Notes under the pieces: model-generated
The model's input: the letters and a program-made list of their open reading frames with translations, nothing else
What the model was told of the DNA's origin: nothing
Database searches by the model: none
Made by a program: the position numbers and the translations under genes
Assembly: GCA_016873165.1 (NCBI GenBank)
Contig: VGXV01000019.1
Coordinates: forward strand, 1-64,000
Origin: Planctomycetota bacterium
GTDB taxonomy: Bacteria; Planctomycetota; Brocadiia; Brocadiales; Brocadiaceae
Length of the DNA: 64,000 nucleotides
Reading direction: 5' to 3'
In this document: one piece after another, positions 7,925 to 16,313 of the stretch
Layout: each line of letters starts with the position of its first letter
How positions within the stretch are numbered: position 1 is the first letter of the stretch

Positions 7925-9493
7925 TTACTTTTTCATTACCCATGCCGGCAATTCCGTCAGCGCTATGCCAAAAACAGGAACCGCTACGAAATAGATAAGC
8001 GCAGTGACCAATGCCACGCCGAAGATGTTGAGGATAAGGCCGGTTCGGGCCATTACAGGTATGGTGACATAACCGCTGCTGAATATGATAGCATTTGGCG
8101 GCGTTGCAACAGGAAGCATAAACGCGCACGATGCGGAGAGTGTTGCGGGGAGCATTAAAGCGAGAGGATGTATGTTGAGTGTGCCGGACAAAGCTGCAAG
8201 GATTGGCAGGATCATTGCAGAGGTTGCTGTATTTGACGTAATTTCCGTCAGGAAAGTTATCAACAAACAGATAGAGATAATTATTACTATGGGGTGGAGA
8301 GCGCCTAATCCCGCGATACTACGGCCAATCCAATCGGAAAGGCCGGAAACCATAAATCCCTTCGCCAATGTGAAACCTCCGCCAAAGAGGATTAAAATTC
8401 CCCATGGTATCTTTACCGCAGAATCCCAGTCGAGCACAAATGCTCTTTTTTTAAGATCTACGGGGATAATGAACAGGAGGATTGCGGCAGCAATTGCAAT
8501 TGTCGAATCATGCACGGAATTTTCCAACCCCAGGAAGTTTGTCCAGCCGGGAATTTTCATGGAGCCAATGACAATATTCTGCCGAAATATCCATGCGAAA
8601 CAGGTAAGAGCAAACACAAGCAACGTATATTTTTCTCCCGTGTTAAAATTTCCTAATGATGCAATCTCTTTGTCTATAATGGCCGTATTATCGCTGCCCG
8701 TTTCTTGTTCAGGGGGAAAAGCCCGGAAGGTAAGATACCACCATGTGAGGGGAAGAAATGCAAACACGAGGGGAATCCCTATTTTCAACCATTGAAAAAA
8801 ACCTACCTCCGGCGCATCCGGGAAGAGTATTTTTAGTTGACCGGCAAAGACAAGATTCGTGGGAGTGCCTATGAGCGTTCCTATCCCCCCAATGCTTGCG
8901 CTGTAAGCAATGCCCAACATCAGTGAAGCGCCGAACTTCGTGTTGTGTTTTTTGTCATGTTCGTTGCCGCAAAAATGCGCAATCAATGCCATTCCGATGG
9001 GTAACATCATCATAGTTGTGGCGGTATTGGATATCCACATTGACAGGAAGGCGGTGGCTATCATAAAACCGAGCACCAGTTGTCTCGGTTTGTTGCCGAT
9101 TGCCTTTATAATAAAAAGAGCAATACGCCGGTGGAGGTTCCATCTTTCCATGGATATTGCAATACAGAATCCTCCAAGGAAAAGGAATACTGCATCTTCC
9201 GCATAGGGCATTGCAGCTTCCTTGCCATCCATAATCCCAAGGATCGGAAACAGCGCCAAAGGCGCCAATGCGGTGACAGGAATGGGAAGCGCCTCCGATA
9301 TCCACCAGCACACCATTAAAAGCGTTGCTGCCGCCGTTTTTTGTGCCAGAGGGGGCATACCTTCCGGCGCCGGAATAATGAGCATGGTAAAGAAAAAGAG
9401 AAACCCAAGCCCAAAACCAATGATGCGTTTGAACGGATAAGAATTATTGCCTTCTTTTTTTTGCTTCATTCTGTCTGAAAAGTATTTTTTCAT
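7925..9493 (-). CDS. SLC13/DASS-family sodium:dicarboxylate or sulfate symporter
   Basis: Polytopic inner-membrane transporter of about 522 residues. It has the two SNT-type hairpin motifs of the divalent anion:sodium symporter family (SNTATTMMMLPIG near residue 160 and TSNTATSAMILPI near 430) and the pattern SEALPIPVTALAPLALFPILG of SLC13 proteins. Substrates in this family are C4-dicarboxylates, citrate, sulfate or phosphate; the sequence does not decide. It lies upstream of, and in the same direction as, the methylmalonyl-CoA genes. Import or export of succinate, product of that pathway, would make sense but is inference. Several in-frame starts (9514, 9493, 9469) exist without a clear ribosome binding site. 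Confidence 0.88.
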   Translation of the reverse strand: MKKYFSDRMKQKKEGNNSYPFKRIIGFGLGFLFFFTMLIIPAPEGMPPLAQKTAAATLLMVCWWISEALPIPVTALAPLALFPILGIMDGKEAAMPYAEDAVFLFLGGFCIAISMERWNLHRRIALFIIKAIGNKPRQLVLGFMIATAFLSMWISNTATTMMMLPIGMALIAHFCGNEHDKKHNTKFGASLMLGIAYSASIGGIGTLIGTPTNLVFAGQLKILFPDAPEVGFFQWLKIGIPLVFAFLPLTWWYLTFRAFPPEQETGSDNTAIIDKEIASLGNFNTGEKYTLLVFALTCFAWIFRQNIVIGSMKIPGWTNFLGLENSVHDSTIAIAAAILLFIIPVDLKKRAFVLDWDSAVKIPWGILILFGGGFTLAKGFMVSGLSDWIGRSIAGLGALHPIVIIISICLLITFLTEITSNTATSAMILPILAALSGTLNIHPLALMLPATLSASCAFMLPVATPPNAIIFSSGYVTIPVMARTGLILNIFGVALVTALIYFVAVPVFGIALTELPAWVMKK

Positions 9494-9523
9494 ACAAAAA
9501 CAGGCGCATACCACAACCGGAGG

Positions 9524-9721
9524 TTATGCATAAATATCTATATTTCCTCCAACACCTTTTTCATTGCCTGCCTTTGAATTGGTTTCTTCCCGAATATTTT
9601 CAGAATCTTCCATAAGTTTCTGAATAATCTCGCCTTCATTCTTCATTGATTCCATGGCCTGCTTTACCGCAAAAATGTTACCCGTCATACTCGTTGCAAC
9701 ACCTGTTAATGAATTATTCAT
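9524..9721 (-). CDS. Small YjfB-like putative motility protein
   Basis: Short acidic/helical protein of 65 residues with an N-terminal Ser/Thr/Val segment, a central amphipathic helix (VKQAMESMKNEGEIIQKLME) and the ending GGNIDIYA. The G-x-NIDI tail and overall plan resemble the YjfB family of putative motility proteins (Pfam YjfB_motility); this is a pattern match, not an alignment. The ATG at 9721 is preceded by AAAAAGGTG at good spacing, so I prefer it over the GTG nine bases earlier. No flagellar gene is in the window. Moderately sure it is a real gene, less sure of the family. Confidence 0.6.
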   Translation of the reverse strand: MNNSLTGVATSMTGNIFAVKQAMESMKNEGEIIQKLMEDSENIREETNSKAGNEKGVGGNIDIYA

Positions 9722-9754
9722 AACAATCACCTTTTTATAATTTAACGGAGGAAA

Positions 9755-10123
9755 TCAGCCGCTGTGCTTTTTACAGTCGGCTGGATTTTTCTTTTTAGGA
9801 ATTTTTATCCTTCCTTTAAGCCATTTATTAAGAGAGTTCTGGCTTTCTCCAGAACGTCTGCCAGCCAATATACCCTCGACGCTAATATCTTCATCGATAT
9901 CCGGCCAATGGATTCCTTCTCCATCCCCAATTAGTTCATAGTTTTCTCGTTCTTGTTTATTGCTATTTAACAATCGAGGATACCAAACAATAGGCACTGA
10001 TATATTTCTCCCATCGTTAAGATAAACGATAAAAGAATCCTTTGTAAAAACAACTTTTTGGGCCAAACATTCATGTTCAGGCACTAAAGTACTCATCCCA
10101 CTTCTTCTGAAATATTTTTTCAT
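9755..10123 (-). CDS. DUF2442 domain protein
   Basis: Protein of 122 residues whose central part matches the DUF2442 layout: FIVYLNDGRNISVPIVWYPRL followed after a variable segment by YELIGDGEGIHWPDIDEDISVEGILAGR. DUF2442 proteins are small, poorly characterised, and often neighbours of DUF4160 or toxin-antitoxin genes; no such partner is here. The basic C-terminal tail is rich in Lys. An alternative start at 10096 (MSTLVPEHE) would remove nine residues. It lies between the YjfB-like gene and mnmA on the same strand. Confidence 0.75.
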   Translation of the reverse strand: MKKYFRRSGMSTLVPEHECLAQKVVFTKDSFIVYLNDGRNISVPIVWYPRLLNSNKQERENYELIGDGEGIHWPDIDEDISVEGILAGRRSGESQNSLNKWLKGRIKIPKKKNPADCKKHSG

Positions 10124-10186
10124 ACAGAGTAATTCATATAAGAGTCTGAAGGTTTTTTTGCCTTTTGGCGACGTAATCGATTTGCG

Positions 10187-11263
10187 CTACTGATCTTTTC
10201 TCTCAATCCATCCGCCACCCACAACAGTATCATTATCATAAAAGACCACTGCCTGGCCTGGGGTAATGGCTTTTTGGGGTTCTTTGAATTGTACATGAAC
10301 TTTGTCGGTTCCGCAGGGGGATACGATGGCTGGCGCAGGTGTGTGGTGGTAACGAATCTTTGCCTGCACTTCTAACGGGGATTCCAGCGATTCGATGGAT
10401 ATCCAGTTTACCATTGAAGCAATCAGTTCGGTTTCCCTGAGTTCTTCATCTGTGCCGATTACCACAGCGTTTTCTTTCGGGTTGATATCGACTACGTATC
10501 GCGGGGCGCCTAGCGCGATGCCAAGACCTTTTCGCTGTCCGATGGTAAAGAAAGGCGCTCCCTGATGTTCTCCCAGTATCTTTCCTTTACGGTCTTTAAT
10601 GGGGCCGGGAGTGATACGGCTGCCATACCGCTCATAGAGCAGTGAATGGTAATTATTATCGAGAACGAAACAAATATCCTGACTTTCGGGCTTGTCTTTT
10701 GTTTTCAGATTTAAATCTTTTGCAATCTGGCGGACGGTTTCTTTTGTCAGCGTTCCCAGCGGAAAAAGGGTTTTTGAGAGTTGTTCCTGATTAAGGGAAA
10801 AGAGGACATACGATTGTTCTTTATTGCGGTCATCGCCTTTTTTCAACAAAAATCTGCCATTGTGTTTTTCTGCCTTTGCGTAATGCCCCGTAGCGACAAA
10901 CTCCGCGTTGAGCATTTGGGCAAAGTTCAGCAGTTTGCCGAATTTCAGTTCCTGATTGCACATAATGCAGGGGTTGGGCGTTCTCCCGTTCAGGTATTCG
11001 GTGCAAAAATGGTCGATGATGCGGTCAAATGCCTCTTTAAAATTCAGGACATGAAACTGGATGCCTAGCTGGTTTGCAACGGTTCGGGCGTCCTCTGCGT
11101 CTTCAAGACTGCAGCAGACCTTTGTCTTTGTTAACGTATCCAGTTTTTCCAGCCCTAAGCGCATGAAGAGTCCAACGACTTCATACCCGTGTTCCACCAG
11201 CAGATGTGCCGCGACACTGCTGTCAACACCTCCGCTCATGGCGATAACAACCTTTGTCTTCAT
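10187..11263 (-). CDS. mnmA: tRNA-specific 2-thiouridylase
   Basis: Cytoplasmic enzyme that uses ATP and persulfide sulfur to 2-thiolate U34 of Lys, Glu and Gln tRNAs. At 358 residues it is full length. The PP-loop SGGVDSSVAAHLL is at residues 10-22, the catalytic pair is in NPCIMCNQELKFG (first Cys) and SQDICFVLD (second Cys), and the C-terminal beta-barrel carries TPGQAVVFYDNDTVVGGGWI. The gene encoding one of its substrates, tRNA-Gln(UUG), is also in this window. It sits just downstream of the exported thioredoxin gene on the same strand, with a 36-bp gap. Confidence 0.97.
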   Translation of the reverse strand: MKTKVVIAMSGGVDSSVAAHLLVEHGYEVVGLFMRLGLEKLDTLTKTKVCCSLEDAEDARTVANQLGIQFHVLNFKEAFDRIIDHFCTEYLNGRTPNPCIMCNQELKFGKLLNFAQMLNAEFVATGHYAKAEKHNGRFLLKKGDDRNKEQSYVLFSLNQEQLSKTLFPLGTLTKETVRQIAKDLNLKTKDKPESQDICFVLDNNYHSLLYERYGSRITPGPIKDRKGKILGEHQGAPFFTIGQRKGLGIALGAPRYVVDINPKENAVVIGTDEELRETELIASMVNWISIESLESPLEVQAKIRYHHTPAPAIVSPCGTDKVHVQFKEPQKAITPGQAVVFYDNDTVVGGGWIERKDQ

Positions 11264-11299
11264 GGGATTTTTTTTAAAGAAGGCGATTGCCGGTGTAGT

Positions 11300-11791
11300 C
11301 TATTTTTTCAGCAGTGTGGCAATTTCCTGATCGAATGCGTCTTCAGGGACATAGCCGATGTGTTTGCTTGCCACATTGCCGTTTTTATCATAAATGATGG
11401 TGGTGGGGTACGCCCTGAGATCATAGGAAGCATCGATTCCATTTCCCGCGAGATACACAGGGTAATTGATGCCAATGCTTTTCACGAATTCAGGCACAAC
11501 TTCGGAACCATTTTCGTCAAAGGCAATGCCGATAATCTCCACTCCGCTATCTTTATATTTTTTATAGAGATTGATAAATCCCGGTATTTCTTTTCTGCAG
11601 GGAGGACACCATGTTGCCCACAGATCCACCACCACGACTTTTCCCTTGTTATTTTCCAGAATAGCGGTTAATTCAGACGCTGTTACCGGTTTTATGGCAT
11701 CGGTTGTTGCAAAAGATGTTTTAAATACCGGAAAAATAATTGTCATACAAACTATGACGGCGCAGACATAGTTCCATTTTTGTTTGTTCAT
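11300..11791 (-). CDS. Exported TlpA/ResA-like thioredoxin-fold protein
   Basis: A 163-residue protein with an N-terminal hydrophobic signal or anchor (residues about 8-28) and a thioredoxin fold with active site WATWCPPCRKEIPGF. The C-x-x-C with two prolines is typical of TlpA/ResA-type reductases acting outside the cytoplasmic membrane, for example in cytochrome c maturation. The cis-Pro region AYPTTIIYDKNG is present. AGGA lies about 7 bp before the ATG. A role in haem-protein maturation would suit a cytochrome-rich organism but is not shown by neighbours. Confidence 0.9.
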   Translation of the reverse strand: MNKQKWNYVCAVIVCMTIIFPVFKTSFATTDAIKPVTASELTAILENNKGKVVVVDLWATWCPPCRKEIPGFINLYKKYKDSGVEIIGIAFDENGSEVVPEFVKSIGINYPVYLAGNGIDASYDLRAYPTTIIYDKNGNVASKHIGYVPEDAFDQEIATLLKK

Positions 11792-11887
11792 TCATTCCTG
11801 CTCCCTGATTACTTTATTACCGTTTTAACGTAAAAAATACACTGTAAATTTACTTTAATGTATGATGATGTGAGATTCAATACTTTT

Positions 11888-11916
11888 TTGACAATAGCAA
11901 AAGAATACATTAAAAT
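11888..11916 (+). promoter_or_regulatory. Predicted sigma-70 promoter upstream of the 11997 gene
   Basis: TTGACA (11888-11893) and TAAAAT (11911-11916) with 17-bp spacing, in the divergent gap between the thioredoxin gene (minus) and the small membrane protein gene (plus). A second TTGACA at 11925 has no good -10 partner. Confidence 0.6.
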
Positions 11917-11996
11917 AACAACGTTTGACAATAGCATGCGTGTGTGGATGAAAGTAGAATGGATAAAAGAAAATATAGTTTTCGGGTTTTTAAATC

Positions 11997-12410
11997 ATGC
12001 CAATATACAGACAAAAAGAACGGTATAAAGATATTGCAATAATAGGCGGGGCAATAGCGCTCATCACGGTAATAATTTTTATTTTGGCTTTTGTGCGCAA
12101 AGGAATGTTTCTTTACAATGAAATTGGCTCTCCATCACTGCAGGAAATCTTAACAACGGTGGAAAACAGGGAAGAGTTTGTTGCATTGCTCCAGAATAAA
12201 ATAGCGGAACAGGGTTATGACGTTTATTTATCTATCCCTGAGGGTGAATGTGAAGATGAAGACTGTGTGAAAGTGGAGTGGAAATATATGAGGCGTTTTG
12301 CCGTTTCATTGATTGAACAGCAGGATGATATGATGTCGGCATTAAGAAAACTGGGGATAAAAAAGGTGATACTCTCCAATGGGGAGGATAGCTGGGATGT
12401 ATTTCCCTGA
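11997..12410 (+). CDS. Hypothetical single-span membrane protein
   Basis: Unrecognised protein of 137 residues. A basic N-terminus (PIYRQKERYKD) precedes one transmembrane helix (about residues 13-34, IAIIGGAIALITVIIFILAF). A mostly acidic extracytoplasmic or cytoplasmic domain of about 100 residues follows. That domain has two close cysteines (GECEDEDCVKVEW) and ends SNGEDSWDVFP. The positive N-terminus suggests the soluble domain is outside. It precedes sppA by 71 bp on the same strand and may be co-transcribed from the promoter at 11888. Confidence 0.75.
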   Translation: MPIYRQKERYKDIAIIGGAIALITVIIFILAFVRKGMFLYNEIGSPSLQEILTTVENREEFVALLQNKIAEQGYDVYLSIPEGECEDEDCVKVEWKYMRRFAVSLIEQQDDMMSALRKLGIKKVILSNGEDSWDVFP

Positions 12411-12481
12411 ATAAAGTAGTTCTGTTTGAATGTACAGCATACGCAGGTGTTGCAAATCTCACCATAAGATCATAGTCATTT

Positions 12482-13468
12482 ATGAAAAACAATTTCTCTC
12501 AAAAATTTCCCCTTTTTTTTCTCTCCTGTTTCATGCTTCTGGCTACCGGCTGTAGTTTCATATCTGTTTCCCTTGGCCCCGCCGCGGGACCTCTTGAAGA
12601 AAAGACGGTTTCCGGGAAAGGCAAAGATAAAATACTCATGGTTGATATTTCCGGAATTATTACTGACGAAAAAAAGACCGGGTTTTCCGTTCTGACAGGA
12701 GAGGCTGATATGGTTTCCCGCATTAAAGAAGAATTGGTGCGGGCGAAAAAAGACGAGCGTGTAAAGTCCCTTATCCTGCGCATAAACAGCCCGGGTGGCA
12801 CAGTTACCGCATCGGACGTGATTTACCATGAGATTATGCAGTTCAGGAAGGAGACGGGGAAAAAGGTTATTGCCTGTATTATGGATCTCGGCACATCCGG
12901 CGGTTATTATATTGCGGCTTCCGCCGATACAATTATCGCGCATCCGACAACGGTGACGGGAAGCATAGGCGTTATCATGTTGAATCTCAGTATAGAAGGT
13001 CTTTTGCAGAAGATAGGAATTGCCGATACGTCAATCAAAACCGGGGAACACAAGGATATGGGTTCCCCGTTGAAAATGATGACCGAGGAGGAGAGGAAAA
13101 TATTTTTAGATATCCTCAATGCTATGTATGAAAGATTCCTTTGCGCTATTGAGGAAAACAGGGCGGGGCTTTCGATGGAGAAAATAAGGGCTCTTGCGGA
13201 CGGAAGGATTTATTCCGCCCGGCAGGCATTAGAGAACGGATTGGTTGATCAAATCGGGTATCTGGATGACGCGGTTTTAATTGCAAAAAAAGAAGCGGGC
13301 ATTGAGGAAGCGCGGGTTGTTCTTTATCACAGACCGGGGGCATATAAAAATAACATATACTCGCAACTCGGCAACGCCGGCGGCGGTGATATTAATCTCT
13401 TTAACATTGACGTAAAAACGCTTATCCATTCCGGCGCTCCTTCGTTTATGTATCTTTGGATGCCGTAG
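12482..13468 (+). CDS. sppA: Signal peptide peptidase SppA (S49), lipoprotein form
   Basis: Serine protease of the S49 family that cleaves residual signal peptides in the membrane. At 328 residues it is the short, single-domain (SppA 36K-type) version. The N-terminus is a lipoprotein signal with lipobox LLATGC, so it is probably lipid-anchored rather than spanning the membrane. Catalytic Ser lies in GTSGGYYIAASAD, preceded by the substrate strand LRINSPGGTVTASD, and the Lys general base is in the GEHKDMGSPLKMM region. The HPTTVTGSIGVIM stretch is diagnostic. The gene lies between the small membrane protein gene and hemB. Confidence 0.94.
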   Translation: MKNNFSQKFPLFFLSCFMLLATGCSFISVSLGPAAGPLEEKTVSGKGKDKILMVDISGIITDEKKTGFSVLTGEADMVSRIKEELVRAKKDERVKSLILRINSPGGTVTASDVIYHEIMQFRKETGKKVIACIMDLGTSGGYYIAASADTIIAHPTTVTGSIGVIMLNLSIEGLLQKIGIADTSIKTGEHKDMGSPLKMMTEEERKIFLDILNAMYERFLCAIEENRAGLSMEKIRALADGRIYSARQALENGLVDQIGYLDDAVLIAKKEAGIEEARVVLYHRPGAYKNNIYSQLGNAGGGDINLFNIDVKTLIHSGAPSFMYLWMP

Positions 13469-13615
13469 AATTATGCCGTTTGTTGGGAGCGGGGAGAAAT
13501 ATGAATTTTACAGACAGGAATCAGAGAAAATACTTTTTAATTCTTTTTTATTATGGTATTTATTTAATACGATGCAGTTTTATACTTTCTATAGGCAATT
13601 TATAAGGAATGAAAA

Positions 13616-14608
13616 ATGGGGTTTCCAGTACAAAGGTTGCGAAGATTACGTCAGAATGAAAACATAAGAAGGCTGGTGAGAGAAACTCATCTCTCTGTAA
13701 ATGATTTGATTATGCCTCTTTTTGTAAGACCGGGCAAAGGTATTAAGCAACCTATACCTTCCATGCCGGGCAACTATCAGATGTCTGTTGACGTCCTTAC
13801 AAAAGAAGTAAAAGAATTGGAATCAATGGGGCTTCCGGGAATAATTCTCTTTGGCATTCCCGAAGAAAAGGATGCGCTGGGTTCTGACGCATATTCTGAC
13901 ACAGGCATTATACAAAAAGCGATTACGTCAATAAAAAAAGAGACAAAAAATATACTGGTGATTACGGATGTCTGCATGTGTGAGTACACGAATCACGGGC
14001 ACTGCGGATTTCTCAAAGCGGACGAACACACCGGGCACTTCGAAATCGACAATGATAAGACCCTGGAACTCCTGACAAAGGAGGCTGTTTCGCACGCGAA
14101 GGCAGGAGCGGACATTATAGCGCCGAGCGATATGATGGATGGACGTATCGGCGCGATACGAGAAGCGCTCGACAGGCAGGGTTTCAGCCAAATACCCATT
14201 ATGGCATACTCGGCGAAATATGCTTCAGGATTTTACGGGCCTTTTCGGGAGGCAGCGGAATCTACCCCGGGAATGGGAGACCGTTCTTCATATCAGATGG
14301 ACCCTCACAATGCCAGGGAAGCGTTACGGGAGGTTTCGCTGGATATTGAAGAAGGCGCAGACATTGTTATGGTAAAACCTGCCCTTGCGTATCTGGATAT
14401 CATCCGCGACCTGAAAGCAAACTTTGACTATCCTATCGCGGCATATAATGTGAGCGGAGAATTTTCCGTAGTTAAGGCAGCCGCAGAAAAAGGATGGATT
14501 GATGAAAAGCGTGTTGCTCTTGAAATTTTGACAGGAATAAAACGTGCGGGCGCGGACATTATTCTTACCTACTGGGCGAAAGATGCCGTACGATGGTTAA
14601 AGGGATAA
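13616..14608 (+). CDS. hemB: Delta-aminolevulinic acid dehydratase (porphobilinogen synthase)
   Basis: Condenses two 5-aminolevulinate molecules to porphobilinogen in tetrapyrrole synthesis. Full length at 330 residues. The metal-binding cysteines are in [14 protein letters not shown], indicating the zinc-dependent class, and the Schiff-base lysines are in [15 protein letters not shown] and [11 protein letters not shown]. Its AAGGAATGAAAA leader gives a reasonable ribosome binding site. Haem and cobalamin supply fits the B12-dependent mutase and c-type haem context. A short overlapping reading frame upstream is not credible. Confidence 0.97.
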   Translation: MGFPVQRLRRLRQNENIRRLVRETHLSVNDLIMPLFVRPGKGIKQPIPSMPGNYQMSVDVLTKEVKELESMGLPGIILFGIPEEKDALGSDAYSDTGIIQKAITSIKKETKNILVITDVCMCEYTNHGHCGFLKADEHTGHFEIDNDKTLELLTKEAVSHAKAGADIIAPSDMMDGRIGAIREALDRQGFSQIPIMAYSAKYASGFYGPFREAAESTPGMGDRSSYQMDPHNAREALREVSLDIEEGADIVMVKPALAYLDIIRDLKANFDYPIAAYNVSGEFSVVKAAAEKGWIDEKRVALEILTGIKRAGADIILTYWAKDAVRWLKG

Positions 14609-15086
14609 TTCGTGGCAGATTTGTATAAAATATTGAACCAAACAAGCACTCACCGGCTCAATATTTCCGGAAACCAGGAGGAAAATAGCGCTTTTTTAAT
14701 GTCTTTTTCAAAGAAGAAATGATGAAAAAACTCTTGCTTTCATACGTTATTCATCCGATTATTTTGTTATAGGAATCATATTCGGCTTTAAATCGAAACG
14801 TACTCCATATGATAATCTGCAAAACGACATAGGTTTGTTGCTGTCGTAACTCTTTTAAATATATTAGTTAATGAATTATTTTTTATTTGTGCTTTTATTC
14901 TGATGTTATGAAAATGTGCGTTCTCTTTGTTATATTCAATGGAAGTTAAGAATCTTTGCCGGCCATCAGATCGTTTTTTTCTGATAGGGACGTCTTTTGT
15001 GGTATTATAATTGCTCTAAATTTCTATACATAGTTTAACTAATAATGCGTAAATTCTCCTAAATTTTACAGAGGGAGGGAAATGTT
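14609..15086 (+). other. 478-bp intergenic region between hemB and the transglutaminase-like gene
   Basis: No open reading frame of interest. ATATTGAACC (about 14630) and GGCTCAATAT (about 14654) form a nearly perfect 10-bp-arm inverted repeat just after hemB, without a T-run. TATAAT at 15006-15011 could be a -10 box for the next gene, although no matching -35 is clear. GGGAGGGAAATGTT before 15087 is a good ribosome binding site. Confidence 0.45.
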
Positions 15087-15857
15087 ATGAAGTATTTCAT
15101 ATCATTAGTTGCTTTCGTAGCGATTGCAATTTCTTTTTGCGCAGATGTAGTTGCCGATATTTCGTATGCAGATTTATTTTTAAACGGAAAAGGGTATAAA
15201 CCGGTAAATGATACATGGGAAATAAATACATTTTCCCTGAATGAAGAGAACAAAGGCTGCCTGCCTGAAAGCATACTTTACAGAGAGTGGTGCTCAAATA
15301 CATTTGCCAATGGTGAGCAAATATATGAAGCGTATAAAGAAATAGCTTTTGCACTGGAATATCATTCCGAGCCCCCAAAAACGGATTATTGGCAGACGCC
15401 CATAGAAACAATACAATGCAGACAAGGTGATTGCGAGGATTCTGTTTTTCTCTTCTTTTCAAAATTGGCAGAACTTGATATTGACGGGGAAATTGTATGG
15501 GGGTGGGTAATTGATAAGACCAATTCAACCGCCTTTGCGCATGTGTGGTATCAATTATTTGATAAACACGGATTGCCCTATATCGTAGAAGGATTTTCCC
15601 GGGAATGGAACGGAATCATTCCTGTTGTATCTCTCAATAATAATGAAGAACGCATTCCCACATTCAGACTAAATCACACCATGGTACAAAAATTTGCGGA
15701 AAATGGGGAAGATGCGGAAGATTTCTTCCGGCCTGTCCAACAATTCCAATATTCGTGGAATTTATACGCCATGAATTTTATCCCTGTTAAAGATATTTTC
15801 TTTAAACTGCAGGATATGTTTCACCGATACAAAGAACAATTAGTAAGTTATAATTGA
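15087..15857 (+). CDS. Secreted transglutaminase-like cysteine protein
   Basis: A 256-residue protein with a clear signal peptide (about residues 1-24, ending CADVVADIS). The core follows the transglutaminase/papain-like order: Cys in QCRQGDCEDSVFLF, His in FAHVWYQLFD about 40 residues later, then an acidic residue near IVEGFSREW. This Cys-His-Asp/Glu order supports a hydrolase or transamidase fold acting outside the cytoplasm. Substrate unknown; related bacterial proteins act as peptidases or in surface-protein processing. It stands alone with its own ribosome binding site, convergent to the giant surface protein gene. A role in maturing that protein is possible but speculative. Confidence 0.72.
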   Translation: MKYFISLVAFVAIAISFCADVVADISYADLFLNGKGYKPVNDTWEINTFSLNEENKGCLPESILYREWCSNTFANGEQIYEAYKEIAFALEYHSEPPKTDYWQTPIETIQCRQGDCEDSVFLFFSKLAELDIDGEIVWGWVIDKTNSTAFAHVWYQLFDKHGLPYIVEGFSREWNGIIPVVSLNNNEERIPTFRLNHTMVQKFAENGEDAEDFFRPVQQFQYSWNLYAMNFIPVKDIFFKLQDMFHRYKEQLVSYN

Positions 15858-15970
15858 TGTTTAATCTAAATTCTGCAACAGGCAGCAGATAAGCGTATGT
15901 AAATACCCAATGGCAAGTATTAATTCAAATGACCTATTGCTTTAGTATTTTGAAAAATTCCAATAATAAT

Positions 15971-16043
15971 GTAGGGACGAAGCATTCGCTCGTTTGGGGA
16001 TGAACGCGTTTAAACCAATTTATAGCAAATGCTTCGCCCCTAC
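15971..16043. repeat. 73-bp inverted-repeat element (GTAGGGACGAAGCATT)
   Basis: Left arm GTAGGGACGAAGCATT (15971-15986) and right arm AATGCTTCGCCCCTAC (16028-16043) are complementary at 15 of 16 positions. This type of sequence recurs in many environmental genomes as a short palindrome, from memory of the pattern rather than a search. It is non-coding. Confidence 0.65.
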
Positions 16044-16179
16044 TTTTTCAAAAGACTAAAGTGTTACAAATATTTTGGGAGAAAAGTTCACGCCTTTTTG
16101 AATCCCTTTGTATGCTCATTGCTTACAGATATAGTCAAACAACGAAATATCAAATAAGTTTTTACTCAGAAACACAACA

Positions 16180-16253
16180 CTTCGACGGAGTTTACACTGA
16201 GTGTGCGAATGTGCTCAGGAAGACAGATTCGTCATGCTGAGCGGAGTCGAAGC
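16180..16253. repeat. Imperfect inverted repeat with CTGAGCGGAGTCGAAG end
   Basis: CTTCGACGGAGTTTACACTGAG at the left partly pairs with CATGCTGAGCGGAGTCGAAG (16233-16252) at the right. The right arm is a sharply recognisable interspersed-repeat motif; the left arm looks decayed. Non-coding. Confidence 0.45.
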
Positions 16254-16313
16254 ATTAAAAGGCTAATCGAAAACCAGATTTGTTTGACTATGACTCACCG
16301 GTCATAGATACCG

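Larger units (their letters stand above)
15858..16313. other. 456-bp intergenic region between two convergent genes, rich in palindromes
   Basis: No gene. It holds two separate inverted-repeat elements (15971-16043 and about 16180-16253) between the secreted transglutaminase-like gene and the end of the giant gene. Either may serve as a bidirectional transcription barrier; neither ends in a classical T-run. Confidence 0.5.

Noticed and set aside
13473-13667. Short frame between sppA and hemB
   Set aside because: It overlaps the hemB start out of frame, lacks a ribosome binding site and resembles nothing.
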